Part shown: positions 43,824 through 53,663 of the stretch, piece after piece | Layout of the letters: each line of letters opens with the position of its first letter | Numbering within the stretch: position 1 is the first letter of the stretch | From: Tunturibacter empetritectus | Lineage (GTDB): Bacteria > Acidobacteriota > Terriglobia > Terriglobales > Acidobacteriaceae | DNA: 64,000 nt | NCBI RefSeq assembly: GCF_040358985.1 | Contig: NZ_CP132932.1 | Location: 124,001-188,000, forward strand | Reading direction: 5' to 3' | Program-made: the position numbers and the translations under genes | Notes under the pieces: generated by a model | The model's database searches: none | What the model saw: the letters and a program-made list of their open reading frames with translations, nothing else | Told to the model about the DNA's origin: nothing

Positions 43824-45140
43824 ATGGGGCAATCGATTTTCAGTGACTTTACGACAGTCCGATACGAGGGATCAGCCAGCACATCCGGTCTGGCGTACCG
43901 TTGGTACGACGCCGACCGATCGGTACTAGGAAAGCCGCTACGCGATCATCTGCGATTTGCAGTCGCTTATTGGCATAGTTTAGTGATGAACGGTAGCGAT
44001 CCGTTTGGCGCACCGACAATAAATCGTCCTTGGATGAACCGCGATGATGCGATGCAAGCCGCCCATGATAAAGCTGACGCTGCATTCGATCTTTTTCGCG
44101 TTCTCGATCTCCCGTTCTATACATTCCATGATCGCGATATCACGCCTGAGGGCGCAACTCTACGTGAATCCATTGCGAATCTTCTCAGCATGTCGGACTA
44201 CCTGGCGAAGAAGATGGAGTCGTCAAAGACTCGGTTGTTGTGGGGTACGGCAAACCTTTTCAGCCATCCGCGGTTCATGTCAGGCGCCGCAACTAACCCT
44301 GACCCCGAGGTGTTTGCCTACAGTGCAACGACGATCAAACACTGCATGGACGTCACGAAACGATTAAGCGGTGCAAACTATGTGTTGTGGGGAGGCCGCG
44401 AGGGCTACGAGACACTCCTGAACACAAGTCTGAAGCGTGAGCTTGAACAGATGGGTCGCATGCTCTCATTGGTGGTGGAGTATAAGCACAAAATCGGATT
44501 CAGTGGGCAAATCCTTCTTGAACCTAAACCGAAAGAACCCACTGTGCATCAGTACGATTTCGATACCGCAACAGTCTTTGGATTTCTGAAGAGGTTTGGC
44601 CTCGAGAGCGAGGTGAAGGTGAATTTGGAAGCGAATCATGCGTTGCTGGCAGGGCACACCTTCGAACATGAGATTGCGACCGCTGCTGACCTCGGAATTC
44701 TCGGTTCTCTCGACATCAATCGCGGCGATCCACTGCTCGGTTGGGACACGGATCAATTTCCCGCAGATCTGTACTCGATGACGCTGGCAATGTACCAGGT
44801 AATCCAGGCCGGCGGTCTGGGGATGGGCGGTATGAATTTCGATGCAAAGGTGCGGCGACAGTCTACGGAGCCGGAAGATCTGCTGCACGCACACATTGGC
44901 GGTGTGGATATGTGTGCACGCGCGTTCCTGATCGCGGCGAAGGTCCAGGAGGAAGGGCGTCTCGCTGAGATTGTTTCGACACGCTATGCCGGTTGGAATC
45001 TACCGGAGAACCAGGCGATTCTTGCGGGCAAAGAGTCATTGGATGAGATCGCTGCCCGAAGCGAGGAGCGCAATATCAACCCGCAACCTCGATCGGGACG
45101 GCAAGAGCAACTGGAAAACTTGATCAATCGTTACCTGTAG
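43824..45140 (+). CDS. xylA: Xylose isomerase
   Basis: A 438-residue TIM-barrel enzyme that converts D-xylose to D-xylulose using two divalent metals. Visible active-site segments are FHDRDI (H102, D105), the metal ligand E233 in [18 protein letters not shown]269 and H272 in [17 protein letters not shown], and [11 protein letters not shown]. The length fits the class II (longer) type. GGGGGA lies just before ATG 43824. Together with xylulokinase on the other strand it feeds xylose into the pentose-phosphate pathway. Confidence 0.95.
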   Translation: MGQSIFSDFTTVRYEGSASTSGLAYRWYDADRSVLGKPLRDHLRFAVAYWHSLVMNGSDPFGAPTINRPWMNRDDAMQAAHDKADAAFDLFRVLDLPFYTFHDRDITPEGATLRESIANLLSMSDYLAKKMESSKTRLLWGTANLFSHPRFMSGAATNPDPEVFAYSATTIKHCMDVTKRLSGANYVLWGGREGYETLLNTSLKRELEQMGRMLSLVVEYKHKIGFSGQILLEPKPKEPTVHQYDFDTATVFGFLKRFGLESEVKVNLEANHALLAGHTFEHEIATAADLGILGSLDINRGDPLLGWDTDQFPADLYSMTLAMYQVIQAGGLGMGGMNFDAKVRRQSTEPEDLLHAHIGGVDMCARAFLIAAKVQEEGRLAEIVSTRYAGWNLPENQAILAGKESLDEIAARSEERNINPQPRSGRQEQLENLINRYL

Positions 45141-45198
45141 TCAAGGAAAGACCGCACCGGGCCGCGAACGTCGGTGAGGAGAACATGAAGGAGTTACG

Positions 45199-47274
45199 AT
45201 GATTTTGCGGAACCGGATTGCACTGTCTGCGTTGGTCTCATTGGCATTAATCTTCCCTGCCCTTTCGCAGGCACCGTTGCCCTCAGATGCGCGCCGCTCC
45301 GCATTGGGCCTTGGCGCGGCGTGGTATCCCGAGCAGTGGCCGGAGAGTCGTTGGGATGCAGATCTCACGCTGATGGAACAGGCGCACATAAATTTTGTGC
45401 GTGTGGGTGAGTTTGCATGGAGCACTATCGAGCCTCACGAAGGTGATTTTCATCTGGAGTGGTTGAAGCATGCGGTACGTGCAGCAGAGCGGCATCACAT
45501 TGCGGTTGTCATAGGCACGCCATCCGCCGCACCGCCAGCATGGCTCACGCAGAAATATCCAGAGACTCTCCGCACCATGGAGAACGGTCGGAAAGACGGG
45601 CACGGAAGCCGCCAGCAGTTTGACTGGAGCGATCCAAAGTATCGCGAGCTCAGCCGGAGAGTCGCGGAGAAGATGTCCGAGGCCTTCGGTCACGATGCGA
45701 ATGTGGTCGGCTGGCAGATTGACAACGAATACGCCAACGAAAGCTTCGGACCTTCAACCCAGACGCAATTTCAGAACTGGCTTCACGCGAAGTACGGCAC
45801 GCTTGAGAATCTAAATAATCGGTGGACCACCGCCTACTGGAGTGAGACGTATCAGGATTGGAACCAGATCCCGATTGCCAATCACGGGGGCAACCCGGGT
45901 CTGATGCTGAACTGGAAAGAGTTTGTCTCCGACACTTGGCGGAGTTATCAGAAGAACCAATTAGATGCGATCCGTGCTCATGCTGAGCCTCGGCAGATGA
46001 TCACCACGAATATGATGGGATGGTTCGACGCTTACGATCACTACACGGTAGCGCAGGACCTCGACTTTGCCTCGTGGGACGATTATGTGGGCACTGGGCA
46101 TCTCGACCCAGTGCGCAACGGGGCGACTCACGATCTGACCCGCGGATTCTTGCACAAGAACTTCTGGGTGATGGAGACGCAGCCTGGATCTGTGAACTGG
46201 CAAACGGACAACAATGCGCTCGACAAGGGCGAGGTTCGAGCCATGGCGTGGAATGCGATAGGGCATGGCTCGGAAGCTGTGGAGTACTGGCAATGGCGAA
46301 GTGCCCTGAATGGACAGGAGCAGTATCACGGCACGCTGGTTGGAGCAGATGGGACCCCTGTTCCGCTATATAACGAGGTAAAACAAATTGGGGCAGAGTT
46401 TGAGAAAGCTGCTCCATCGTTGGCGGAAACAACCATACAGTCTCAGGTTGCTGTGCTGCAAGACTACTCGAGTCGTTGGGCTATCAACTGGCAGAGACAC
46501 AACAAAGCCTTCGACCCTATCGATGCACTGTTGAGCTATTACGCTCCACTACATCAGTTGGCCCGTTCAGTTGATGTGATTAGCGATACCGCACCTATTG
46601 CGCAGTACAAACTGGTTGTCGCTCCAGCGCTCAACGTTTTGACCCCGGAGGCCACCAAAAATTTACAGGCTTACGTCCTCGCGGGTGGCAATTTGGTGCT
46701 CGGACAGCGAAGCGCTATGAAGAACGAAGACAATAGTCTCTTTTCAGAACGGCAACCCGGGCCACTAGCCGCGATGTTGGGAGCAAGAGTCGAACAATTC
46801 TATGCGTTGGATCAAGCCATCCCTGTGAGTGGCGTGTGGGGCGACGCGCAGAATAATATCTGGGCCGAACAATTAAGCGTAACGGAACAGACGACCCAGG
46901 TTTTGATGCGCTACGGCGCAAGCAATGGCTGGCTGGACGGGCAGCCTGCAGCCGTGACGAGGAAAGTTGGACGGGGAACGGTCACATACATAGGTGCGGC
47001 GCTCAATGAGCCTGCGATGAAACACGCGGCAGAGTGGATGCTCAAGCAGAGCGGAGTCGCGACGGTATTGCCTGAGATCCCAACAGATGTGGATGTGACG
47101 ATAAGGTCAAACACAAAGACCAGGATTCTCATCCTGACGAACTACGGGTCTGAGATGCACCTCATCCAGCTGCCTCATGCAATGCAGGATGTGCTCAAGG
47201 GTGGCGATACAACCAGCGTTTCCCTTCCCCGATTTGGTGTCGCAGTGCTTAAGGAGTTGGCCGGTACTGAGTAG
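45199..47274 (+). CDS. Secreted beta-galactosidase, GH42
   Basis: A 691-residue protein with a signal peptide (about 1-24, ending ALSQ). The GH42 barrel has acid/base E177 in GWQIDNEYAN and nucleophile E326 in VMETQPG. The trimerisation-type domain (VAVLQDYSSRWAINWQ, about 415-620) and a C-terminal beta-sandwich follow. AAGGAG seven bases upstream supports ATG 45199. It removes beta-galactosyl residues, as found in galactosylated hemicellulose, and here it follows xylA by 58 bp, probably in the same transcript. The AWYPEQWPESRWD start of the barrel is characteristic of the family. Confidence 0.93.
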   Translation: MILRNRIALSALVSLALIFPALSQAPLPSDARRSALGLGAAWYPEQWPESRWDADLTLMEQAHINFVRVGEFAWSTIEPHEGDFHLEWLKHAVRAAERHHIAVVIGTPSAAPPAWLTQKYPETLRTMENGRKDGHGSRQQFDWSDPKYRELSRRVAEKMSEAFGHDANVVGWQIDNEYANESFGPSTQTQFQNWLHAKYGTLENLNNRWTTAYWSETYQDWNQIPIANHGGNPGLMLNWKEFVSDTWRSYQKNQLDAIRAHAEPRQMITTNMMGWFDAYDHYTVAQDLDFASWDDYVGTGHLDPVRNGATHDLTRGFLHKNFWVMETQPGSVNWQTDNNALDKGEVRAMAWNAIGHGSEAVEYWQWRSALNGQEQYHGTLVGADGTPVPLYNEVKQIGAEFEKAAPSLAETTIQSQVAVLQDYSSRWAINWQRHNKAFDPIDALLSYYAPLHQLARSVDVISDTAPIAQYKLVVAPALNVLTPEATKNLQAYVLAGGNLVLGQRSAMKNEDNSLFSERQPGPLAAMLGARVEQFYALDQAIPVSGVWGDAQNNIWAEQLSVTEQTTQVLMRYGASNGWLDGQPAAVTRKVGRGTVTYIGAALNEPAMKHAAEWMLKQSGVATVLPEIPTDVDVTIRSNTKTRILILTNYGSEMHLIQLPHAMQDVLKGGDTTSVSLPRFGVAVLKELAGTE

Positions 47275-47284
47275 GAGGATCGCT

Positions 47285-47434
47285 TTGTCTCGTGCAGCGA
47301 AAATGGAACGATACTGCACGCTCATCTTAGTGTTGGGCCTCAGTTCAATGCTGGCAGCCCAAAGTTTCGTGCCTTCACGTGACCTCTTGGTGCGCTTCGA
47401 TGTATCAGCACACGTTTTCGTCAAACTGATTTGA
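47285..47434 (+). pseudogene. Truncated gene with intact signal peptide after the GH42 gene
   Basis: AGGAGG at the end of the GH42 gene is followed by a TTG start (47285). A clear signal peptide follows (MERYCTLILVLGLSSMLAAQ), then about 25 residues and a stop at 47434. No continuation was found in any frame downstream. This looks like the start of another secreted enzyme of the operon whose body has been deleted. Confidence 0.5.
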
Positions 47435-47470
47435 TGATAACCGGCGCCTTCGACTTGAGCGTGCCTAACC

Positions 47471-47923
47471 TTGCCAGCTTTCTGTTTGCCGCGCGGGTAC
47501 GCGCGTTCTCAAGGCGGCACAATAAGACCAGTCAACGGCAACTCGCGCTTTTTAATCTCCAACGCCGACGAAACGTGTTGTCTTGTCGTTGATGATGAAT
47601 TTGTGATAGCCCAGACCCCTAGCAATCACCTTGAATCAATTAGGCTTCGAGGCAAGCACATTCGATCACCTGAAATGGCAATCGCCGCAAGAGCCGCGCG
47701 ACTTCCTGCCCTCCTCATCACCGACGTGATGATGCCCGGCATGACCGGGGTTGAATTAGCAATCTATTTTCGACAGGCTCACCCTGAATGCAAAAGCTTG
47801 CTTCTCTCGGGACAGGCCGCAACCGTCGATTTGCTTGAAGATGCTGGGGCTCAGGGATATGACTTCGACTTGCTGCCGAAACCAGTACATCCTGCGGATC
47901 TACTGGCGAAGCTGCGATACTGA
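47471..47923 (+). pseudogene. Response-regulator receiver domain with a pair of compensating frameshifts
   Basis: The frame reads as a stand-alone receiver domain: VVDDE at the acidic pocket, the phospho-acceptor aspartate in LLITDVMMPGMTGVELA, the threonine/serine-position segment SLLLSGQAATVDLLEDAGAQ and LLPKPVHPADLLAKL with the conserved lysine. Between DDEFVIAQT and PEMA the given frame is nonsense, but the +1 frame reads PLAITLNQLGFEASTFDH, which is the expected first helix and second strand. So an indel near 47620 and an opposite one near 47680 scramble about 18 residues. No output domain or partner kinase is adjacent. The true start is unclear because the first 30 residues do not look natural. 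Confidence 0.6.
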
Positions 47924-48208
47924 CTTTGTTCGCAGCACCGTTGGCGAGCGAGGCCGGGGAAACACTTCACTGCTCCGTGTTAAAGTGACCTGCGTATTCC
48001 GGACTGCGCATTTTCCATCAATCCGCAAGAACACGAATACACCTGAACCCTCAGAGTACATCCTGCCTTAGCCGATCATGCCACGCATAAACGAATGGGT
48101 CCGTAGCGATGATTTTCTTGTAACCTTTTGAAGCCTAGCCGCTCTAATCGAGACTGTCGTTCGTGTTTTTTAGATAATGGCGATCATTTAAACAAGTTGC
48201 GCGTAGAG

Positions 48209-49990
48209 ATGACAAAGACACGGGAGCTGTCGGCCCCAATGCGGATTGACCGAAAGCATCCGCTCGCCATTCGGTGGATGCATTGGATTAACTTTCCCGT
48301 GCTCTTCCTGATGATCTGGAGCGGACTGCTGATTTATTGGAACGACACGGACAATGCCTACCAGCATCCGCATGAGATATATCGCATTGGAATCGGAAAA
48401 TTCACATTATTCCACCTGTTTCCGAATTGGTTTTGGAAGGCGATGAACGCACCGTATCACGTCACCCAGGGACTGGGACATCACTTCTTTTTTATGTGGA
48501 TCTTTGCCGCAAATGGCATTGCCTATGGGTCGTTTCTGGCGATCTCAGGCGAGTGGCACTTTCTAGTTCCGGAGCGGACGAGCCTGCAGGAGGCGATTCA
48601 GGTGACACTAGTGGACTTGCACTTGCGAAAAGGGCTACCACCGCAGACAAAATACAACGGGGCCCAGCGCATCGCTTATTCAGGCGTGATCGTCATGGGA
48701 TTTGGGATGCTGGTGAGTGGACTGGCGATCTACAAGCCGACGCAGCTTCACTGGATGACGACGATCCTCGGCGGCTACGAGATGGCGCGCTGGGAGCACT
48801 TCTGGATCACAATGGGTTTCCTTGCCGCTTCAAGCGAGGACGAGCCCTCCGCGGTTCCCGTCGAGCCAGAAGAAGCTCCTTCATCGCCAGCGGTCGAAGG
48901 TGCTCCGACGCCTTCTGCGAAAGACGAGAATCCGTCTGTGTCGCCGAAACCCGAGTTCGTCGAAGCCGCTGAGGATAGCCTGGAGGAGTCCGTTGCTGCG
49001 CATCTGGCTGAGCAGAACGCCGCCGTTCTAGCTGACTCGCGCAAGCACACGCGCCGCTCGTTTGCCGTCGCGGCTGTTGCAGCCATTGCAGGCTACAATC
49101 TGTACGACTGGATTACCGATCGCTCTCGGCTGGAGATGCAGCCCTCTCCGTTTCGACGAGCGTTCAATGCCAACGCGTCACTGTCACGGACGATTTTCGA
49201 TGATCGGGCATTAGCTCCGACGTATTCACTCCGCAAGGCCGAGAATTTGCGGGTTATCGGGGTCTATGGTCTGAAAATGGAGTTGGTTCCGGAGAACTAT
49301 CGCCTGCAGCTTGTCGGTCGCGATGATGCAGACCATCCGCGATTCAGCCGCGATGTAACTGCCTGGGAGTACAAGTACGTCGCCGCCGCATCGCATGAGG
49401 ATCAAGGCCACGATAACAAGACGCCACCGCCCGGTACGGCAAAAAAGATGGCCCCAGCGGAGATGGTTGATCAAGAAGTGAAGCGCGAGAGCCGAAGCGG
49501 TCACATGCCGCGGGGTCGAAAGGAGGCTGGGCAGAGCCATTCGACGCTCGCGCCGGGCACGCCAGGCCTGCTTCTCACGCTGCAGGATGTCCTGCGCCTC
49601 CCCAGGCACGAACTGGTCACGCAATTCAAATGCATCGAAGGTTGGAGCCAGATCGTCTATTGGGCGGGGCGTACAGATGGTGGACTTTCTGGACGCGTAC
49701 CCTCCCGCGCTCATCGATGGTCAGGAGCCGAGGTACGTCTACATGGAGACGTCCGGCGGCGACTACTACACCGGATACGATATGCAAGTATGTCGTCATC
49801 CCCAGACATTACTTGTCACGGAGCTGATGGGCGCTCCACTCACCCAATTTCATGGAGCGCCCCTGAGGCTCCACATGCCGACGAAGTACGGCTACAAGCA
49901 GATCAAACGCATAGGTCTGATCAGCTATACGAATATGAACCGGATGACTACTGGACCAAACTAGGGTATGACTGGTATGCGGGGCTGTAA
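48209..49990 (+). pseudogene. Cytochrome b561 - molybdopterin oxidoreductase (sulfite-oxidase-like) fusion, frameshifted
   Basis: The N-terminal part (about 15-215) is a b561-type membrane haem domain with histidines in WMHWINFP, HVTQGLGHHFFFMW and WEHFWITMG. A polar linker, a further hydrophobic/Tat-like segment (HTRRSFAVAAVAAIAGY) and a sulfite-oxidase/YedY-like domain (LLLTLQDVLRLPRHELVTQF, CIEGWSQI) follow. One extra G in the GGGG run at 49666-49669 moves the frame. The next 90 residues are intact only in the +1 frame (MVDFLDAYPPALIDG, HMPTKYGYKQIKRIGLISYT). A second, opposite indel near 49937 restores DDYWTKLGYDWYAGL. The last b561 helix also seems deleted after ITMGF. The long frame stays open to 49990 by luck. 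A methyltransferase gene follows. Confidence 0.72.
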
Positions 49991-50021
49991 TATTGGCTGG
50001 GGGCGATGGGACTGACGCACA

Positions 50022-50792
50022 ATGAAACCAATTGACTGTAGTCCACCCTGCTCAGTGATTCGAGACCATAGTGACAATCTGTTTGAGCAGTGCGCGTGGT
50101 TCTATGCGATCTGTCGCGAGTACCTGTTTCGCGATCATACCGCGGAGATTACTGAGGCTCTCTTTCCCGAAGATGGCCCATTGAGTGGAACCTATGTCCT
50201 TGAGGTCGGCTGTGGTCCGGGGTTTTATTCGCGGCGGTTGGCGCAACGCTATCCCACCATTCGCACGATGGGCATCGATATGTCGGCACGTCTGCTGGAG
50301 TGGGCGAAGGTGCGTGCCTCCAATCTGCGTCTACAGAACTGCAGCTTCCGCGAAGGCGACGCTCAGGCGCTACCGGAACTAAACGCTCCGGTAGATGCAG
50401 TGATCTGCTCGCGACTCCTGCTGATCGTCCCAGACAGAGAGGCGGTGCTGGCTGAAGTCTTTCGCATTTTGAGACCCGGTGGCCGATGTTTTTTCGCGGA
50501 ACCAACATCCGCATTTAAGACGCGCATTCCCCTGCTGGGGATGCATCTTGCGGCAAACATCATCAGTCGCTCCGGACGATGGAGCGGCAAGCCGCATAAA
50601 GCGGAAGTGCTCTGCCACAAAGCCTTCTGCGACCTGATCCACACACAACCTTGGAAGTCGGTAAGCATCCAGAGCACCACTGGATATCAGTATGCCGTCT
50701 GTCAAAAGCCGTATGCAGAGGAAGATCTAACCTTAGAGGGAGTGTGTGAGAGGGTGGAGGAGCACACGTTGAAGAACTGGAGTGTTGCCTGA
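50022..50792 (+). CDS. Class I SAM-dependent methyltransferase
   Basis: A 256-residue Rossmann-fold methyltransferase with motif I VLEVGCGPGFYSRRLA (about 59-74), an acidic end of strand 2 (MGIDMSARLLEWA), motif II-like PVDAVICSRLLLIVPDRE and motif III FRILRPGGRCFFAEP. The substrate is not evident. It starts about 30 bp after the b561-molybdopterin gene, and its TGA abuts the GTG start of the TIGR04282 gene. It is thus the first intact member of a four-gene operon of sugar-transferring enzymes. Confidence 0.88.
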   Translation: MKPIDCSPPCSVIRDHSDNLFEQCAWFYAICREYLFRDHTAEITEALFPEDGPLSGTYVLEVGCGPGFYSRRLAQRYPTIRTMGIDMSARLLEWAKVRASNLRLQNCSFREGDAQALPELNAPVDAVICSRLLLIVPDREAVLAEVFRILRPGGRCFFAEPTSAFKTRIPLLGMHLAANIISRSGRWSGKPHKAEVLCHKAFCDLIHTQPWKSVSIQSTTGYQYAVCQKPYAEEDLTLEGVCERVEEHTLKNWSVA

Positions 50793-51548
50793 GTGCTGTA
50801 TCCGATCCTGAACCCTACAATGAAAGATGCCACTTTGGCTTCGGTCTGCGCGTTGGCCGTAATGGCGAAGGCTCCGAGGCCGGGCAAGGTAAAGACTCGG
50901 CTGGCACCGCCTCTGACATTGGAGCAGTCGGCTGCCATCAATACCTGTTTTTTGAAGGACACAACGGCGAACATCGCAGCATTACAGCCTAAGGGACACA
51001 GTGCCGGAGTTATCTCGTATACGCCCATCGGGGATGAGGCTCTCTTCGATGGTTTGCTGCCGCCGGAGTTCTCGCTGATTCCACAGCGTGGCGACAGCTT
51101 TGGCGAGCGGCTGTTGGCATCGGCGGAGGACCTGCTTGCCTGCGGATTCGGAGCGGTGTGCCTGATCGACTCGGACTCGCCGACAGTGCCGGCGGCAGCA
51201 TTCTCGCAGGCGGTCGAGGCGTTGTTACAGTCGGGCGATCGTATCGTGCTGGGCCCATCGAACGACGGAGGCTACTATCTGATCGGCCTGAAGCAGCCGC
51301 ATCCACGGCCCTTCACGAACATTACGTGGAGTACCTCAGTCGTGTACGAAGAAACCGTTGCGGCGGTCTGCGCTGCAGGCATCGAGCTTGTCGAATTACC
51401 CATGTGGTACGACGTCGACGATGGCGCAACGCTTGAGATCCTTCGCGCGGAACTGCTTGATGGAACAAGACCGTCGTTCGCAACGTTGAAGGGATACGCG
51501 GCAGAGCACAGCAGAAAGTTTTTGCTGGACCTGGAGACGCAGCCATGA
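50793..51548 (+). CDS. TIGR04282/DUF2064 family glycosyl (nucleotidyl) transferase
   Basis: A 251-residue GT-A-fold protein. The family hallmarks are VMAKAPRPGKVKTRL near the N-terminus, LIDSDSPTVPAAAF, and GPSNDGGYYLIGL with the acidic pair, then WSTSVVYEET. The family name associates it with arsenosugar biosynthesis, based on genome association; the chemistry is not settled. The start is GTG directly after the upstream TGA, with GGAG ten bases before; ATG 50820 is an alternative without a site. The end overlaps the next ATG (ATGA). Confidence 0.87.
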   Translation: MLYPILNPTMKDATLASVCALAVMAKAPRPGKVKTRLAPPLTLEQSAAINTCFLKDTTANIAALQPKGHSAGVISYTPIGDEALFDGLLPPEFSLIPQRGDSFGERLLASAEDLLACGFGAVCLIDSDSPTVPAAAFSQAVEALLQSGDRIVLGPSNDGGYYLIGLKQPHPRPFTNITWSTSVVYEETVAAVCAAGIELVELPMWYDVDDGATLEILRAELLDGTRPSFATLKGYAAEHSRKFLLDLETQP

Positions 51549-52972
51549 GCCAGGAAAGAATACAACTACGCCACGCGGGGGTAAGGGCATGGCTGACGAA
51601 CATCGTGTTGAGCGTGCTTGGATTCATCCTGCTCGACCTGACACGTCAGCTCATCAAGGAGTTCCATCACTTTACTATTGGCTTTTCCGGCGTTAGCGGC
51701 TGGTCTGTTTTGGTCTATCTCGCGGCCATGGCCCTCATTCTGACACAGCCGGTCAACCGCTATACCTTTGCGATCATTCTGACCATAGCGATCGCGTGTC
51801 GTCTGGTAACACTGCTGCCGGAACCCTTCATGTCTTCGGATATCTATCGCTACGCGTGGGATGGAGTAGTGCAACATGCACACATCTCGCCGTATCGCTA
51901 TGTGCCGGGTGATCCTGCGCTTACTGCTCTGCGTGCTCCGAATCAGGACCTCTTCGATCACATCAACCGGCGCGACTACGCGCACACGATTTATCCTCCG
52001 GTCTCGCAGTTTCTGTTCTTCCTCATCACCTTTCTCAATCCCACCGTCACGTTTATGAAGCTGGCGATGATCCTGATGGAGGGGCTGACCATGTACGCCT
52101 TGGTCCACCTGCTTACAGGCATGGGCTTCGCGCGGGAGAGAGTCTTGCTCTACGCCTGGTGCCCGCTGCTCATCTGGGAGATCGGCAGCTCCGGGCACCT
52201 GGACTCCGCCGCGATGGCGTTCATCGCTCTCGCTCTGTTGGCGCGCTATCGCGGAAGGCCACTTGCTACAGGGGTTTTTCTCGGTGCGGCCATCTTCATC
52301 AAGTTCTATCCTCTGATACTCTTTCCCGCGCTCTTCCGCCGTGGTGATTACAAAATGCCCGCGATTCTGGCGGCACTCGGCGCGTTCTCCTATGCCTGCT
52401 ACGCTACCGTAGGCATGCGCGTCTTCGGATTTCTCGGCGGCTACATTCAAGAAGAAGGCATGCGCTCCGGCGCACGCTATTTCTTGCTGGAGCTGACGCA
52501 GCATATTCCGGGATTGCACGTTTTGCCCGTACCAGCGTATATGGTGTTCGTAGCCTGTGTCTTCGCTGCAATTCTGGTGTGGTGCTGGAAGACGGCGAGC
52601 AGCCTCGCTCCCGGCGAGGTGCGCGGTTCACTTTGGACCGAAGCCCTCAACCTTCCTGCTACCGCAAACTTTCTTCCCCCCGCGATGGTGCTGGCCTTTG
52701 CCATGATGCTGCTCTTCTCGCCGCACTATCCATGGTACGTCGCATGGCTGGTGCCGTTCTTCACCCTGATGCCGAGCCTTCCGCTGTTGGCATACACCAG
52801 CGGCCTGTTCTATCTCTGCGCGACGCAGTTGGGCGCGGGTACGGCGGAGTCCGAATTCTTGCTGAACCGCATCCTCTACACCGGCGTGCTCGTTGCGCTG
52901 GGAATAGATGTCGTATGGCGACAATGGACGATGCGCCACAGCGTCGCGCAGAGGCGCTCGCCTCATGAGTAA
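51545..52972 (+). CDS. Polytopic GT-C-type glycosyltransferase
   Basis: A 475-residue membrane protein with ten or more hydrophobic helices. The first large outer loop carries SSDIYRYAWDG, the acidic motif expected of polyprenyl-phosphate-sugar-dependent GT-C mannosyltransferases. Further matches are YPPVSQF, SSGHLDSAAM and HYPWYVAWLVPF. It probably transfers a sugar from a lipid carrier on the outer face of the cytoplasmic membrane. It begins inside the stop of the TIGR04282 gene, and the GT2 gene starts within its last codons, so the three are translationally coupled. The GT2 product may make its lipid-linked donor. Confidence 0.85.
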   Translation: MSQERIQLRHAGVRAWLTNIVLSVLGFILLDLTRQLIKEFHHFTIGFSGVSGWSVLVYLAAMALILTQPVNRYTFAIILTIAIACRLVTLLPEPFMSSDIYRYAWDGVVQHAHISPYRYVPGDPALTALRAPNQDLFDHINRRDYAHTIYPPVSQFLFFLITFLNPTVTFMKLAMILMEGLTMYALVHLLTGMGFARERVLLYAWCPLLIWEIGSSGHLDSAAMAFIALALLARYRGRPLATGVFLGAAIFIKFYPLILFPALFRRGDYKMPAILAALGAFSYACYATVGMRVFGFLGGYIQEEGMRSGARYFLLELTQHIPGLHVLPVPAYMVFVACVFAAILVWCWKTASSLAPGEVRGSLWTEALNLPATANFLPPAMVLAFAMMLLFSPHYPWYVAWLVPFFTLMPSLPLLAYTSGLFYLCATQLGAGTAESEFLLNRILYTGVLVALGIDVVWRQWTMRHSVAQRRSPHE

Positions 52973-53663
52973 GTCGCAGATATCCGTCATCATCCCCACC
53001 CTGAACGAGTGCGAGTCCATCGGCCACGTCGTCGCCTCGATGCCATGGGATCGTATCGCGGAGTGCATCGTTGTGGATAACGGCTCGACTGACGGCACCG
53101 GAGAGGTTGCCGCTGCCGCAGGCGCGCGTGTAGTTCAGGCTTCTCGCGGATATGGCTCAGCGTGCAAGGCTGGATCGGAGGCGGCGTTGGCGAGCAGCGT
53201 CATCCTTGTCTACCTCGACGGCGATGGCAGCGACACCATTGAAGACCTGCCGCGACTAATCGAACCCATCGAGCGCGATGAGGCCGATTTCGTGATCGGC
53301 TCCCGCATTCGCGGACACGTCGAGCCAGGCTCGATGCTCGGCAGTCAGATCTTTGCAGCGCACCTCGTCGGCTTTCTTGTGCGCATGCTGCAGGGCGTCC
53401 ATTACACCGACATGGGAGCCTTCCGCGCGATTCGTCGCACCAGCTTCGAGCGGCTGCAGATGTCGGAGATGACCTACGGATGGAACCTGGAGATGCAGAT
53501 CAAGGCGGCGCAGCACAAGCTGCGCATTCTCGAGCTGCCTGTGAACTATCGGCGCAGAATCGGCGGCGTCAGTAAGGTCTCCGGCGATCTGCGCACCTCC
53601 TTCAAGGCAGGCGTCCGCATCCTCGTCGTCGCCTTCCGGGTTGGCATGTCGCGCAAATCTTAG
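52965..53663 (+). CDS. Family 2 glycosyltransferase (polyprenyl-phosphate sugar synthase type)
   Basis: A 232-residue cytosolic GT-A enzyme: VIIPTLNECESIGHVV at the nucleotide-binding start, VVDNGSTDGT, and a donor-metal motif DGDGSD in VYLDGDGSDTIEDLP. The acceptor segment includes FVIGSRIRG and MGAFRAIRRTSFERL. Such short forms make polyprenyl-phosphate sugars (DPM1/GtrB-like), though no C-terminal membrane helices are present. ATG 52965 overlaps the previous gene by eight bases; longer starts from 52908 run through that gene. Its last four bases overlap those of the convergent epimerase. Confidence 0.88.
   Translation: MSKSQISVIIPTLNECESIGHVVASMPWDRIAECIVVDNGSTDGTGEVAAAAGARVVQASRGYGSACKAGSEAALASSVILVYLDGDGSDTIEDLPRLIEPIERDEADFVIGSRIRGHVEPGSMLGSQIFAAHLVGFLVRMLQGVHYTDMGAFRAIRRTSFERLQMSEMTYGWNLEMQIKAAQHKLRILELPVNYRRRIGGVSKVSGDLRTSFKAGVRILVVAFRVGMSRKS

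Noticed and set aside
47471..49990. Reading the receiver and the b561 gene as a two-component redox sensor
   Set aside because: No histidine kinase is present, about 290 bp separate the two, and both are frameshifted.
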